Source of the DNA: RGIG6165 sp045545175
GTDB lineage: Bacteria > Bacillota > Clostridia > Oscillospirales > Feifaniaceae
Assembly: GCA_045545175.1 (NCBI GenBank)
Contig: JAZQAK010000052.1
Location: forward strand, 1 to 6,618
Direction of reading: 5' to 3'
DNA length: 6,618 nucleotides
The position numbers and the translations under genes are program-made. Each line of letters starts with the position of its first letter. Position 1 is the first letter of the stretch. Positions 6,004 through 6,618 of the stretch are shown here, piece after piece. The notes below the pieces were generated by a model. It had not been told where the DNA came from and searched no databases. It was given only the letters and a program-made list of their open reading frames with translations.

Positions 6004-6618
6004 TTACTGTACAGTTATTGTATCTGTATAAACTGTTTTGATGCTTCCATCCGTTAACTTATAAGTGATGAAGCCTCTTGCCTTGATACCAAGAGCTGTA
6101 TAGCTTGCGGAAAGCTTGTGCTGACCGGATGCTGTGTCGCTTGCAAATGCAGCCTTTACAGCCTTGCCGTTTGTGCTTGTCTTTCCTACATCTGCTATTG
6201 TAAGCACACCATCTTCACCGCTTCCTACAAAGGTTGCATCCTTTACGTAAATTACACCTGTTTCAATAACTTCTGTTCCTTCGGGAACGTATCTTGTTGT
6301 GATGAAACCTGCAACATTTACGCCGTTTATCACGTCGGATGTCTCTGTGATTGTGATGGTTACTTCCTCTTCGACAGTTTCTGCTTCCTCAACAAATACC
6401 GCTTCAAGAGTTATGTTTGCGTCAGGTGCATAGAAACTATATTTCGTTAAATAGCTTACTACCTTGCCGTCAAGTTTCCAATGGCTGAACTTTTTGCCAC
6501 TTTCTGCAGCAGCGGCTGTTGCTGTTACATATGTATCATAATCATATGTGCCGCTTGTTGTAGCTGCACTTCCGGCAGACTTAATTGTTCCGCCTATCAC
6601 TGTGATAGTGCTCTTTCT
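6004..6618 (-). CDS. C-terminal 204 residues of a secreted-type surface protein with an InlB-like repeat; 5' end outside window
   Basis: The frame is open from the right edge to a TAA at 6004-6006. A GTG at 6598-6600 is not taken as the start, because the frame is open upstream of it (RKSTIT) and GTG falls inside a domain. Visible residues 4-75 match a divergent InlB B-repeat-like module (IGGTIKS, VTATA at 31-35, KKFSHW at 42-47, NITLEAVF at 68-75). An acidic linker (EEAETVEEEV, 77-86) follows, then a domain of about 115 residues with VAGFITTRYVPEGTEVIETG (103-122), a GQHKLSASY segment and KARGFITYKLTDG (178-190), ending TITVQ. This last domain resembles an uncharacterised C-terminal module often seen at the ends of clostridial secreted proteins. 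No LPXTG motif or C-terminal membrane helix follows, so it is probably not sortase-anchored. The product is unnamed. Confidence 0.9.
   Translation of the reverse strand, partial: RKSTITVIGGTIKSAGSAATTSGTYDYDTYVTATAAAAESGKKFSHWKLDGKVVSYLTKYSFYAPDANITLEAVFVEEAETVEEEVTITITETSDVINGVNVAGFITTRYVPEGTEVIETGVIYVKDATFVGSGEDGVLTIADVGKTSTNGKAVKAAFASDTASGQHKLSASYTALGIKARGFITYKLTDGSIKTVYTDTITVQ

Noticed and set aside
5764..6057. Plus-strand frame of 97 codons across the intergenic region
   Set aside because: It runs through the palindromic repeats and the terminator hairpin into the antisense of the upstream gene, so it is a product of repeat sequence and not a gene.
6598..6600. GTG as the start codon of the right-hand gene
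   Set aside because: The frame is open upstream to the window edge, no ribosome binding site is visible, and the GTG lies inside the InlB-like module.

Overview
The window appears to come from a moderately AT-rich Gram-positive anaerobe of the class Clostridia, probably an uncultured gut or rumen lineage. The evidence is a MKKALALLLTLAML-type signal peptide, a strong AAGGAG ribosome binding site, very large secreted proteins built from discoidin (F5/8 type C), Ig-like and InlB-like modules, and palindromic intergenic repeats of a style common in that class. This assignment is inference from style, because no taxonomic marker gene is present.

Both real genes lie on the minus strand. Positions 1-5595 are one uninterrupted reading frame of 1865 codons that starts at 5595 and runs off the left edge without a stop. 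It encodes a secreted modular protein. In order it has a signal peptide, a very acidic spacer, three discoidin-like domains, a helical FIVAR-like spacer, an unassigned beta-rich region, a fourth discoidin-like domain, two tandem copies of an about 1.1 kb unit (Ig/X2-like domain, 'TGRGT' domain, discoidin-like domain), and a divergent InlB B-repeat-like domain. No catalytic domain is visible, so a glycan-binding or adhesin-like surface role is the best guess; an enzyme domain could lie beyond the edge.

Positions 6004-6618 hold the last 204 codons of a second secreted-type protein. It also carries an InlB-like repeat, followed by an acidic linker and a C-terminal domain of about 115 residues with no LPXTG-type anchor. 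The two proteins share a domain type and probably belong to the same cell-surface repertoire, but they are separated by a strong terminator and so are probably transcribed separately.

The 408-base intergenic stretch (5596-6003) is fully accounted for. Read in the direction of transcription, it holds a rho-independent terminator for the upstream gene, a mosaic of the GTCATTCTGA...TCAGAATGAC inverted repeat with extra copies of both ends, a compact element of two 20-bp palindromes inside GTAG/CTAC, a sigma-A-like promoter (TTGCTT-17-TATAAT), a second TATAAT box, and the ribosome binding site of the giant gene. No RNA gene, CRISPR array or transposase was found. Plus-strand frames across 1-5595 are shadows of the minus-strand gene.
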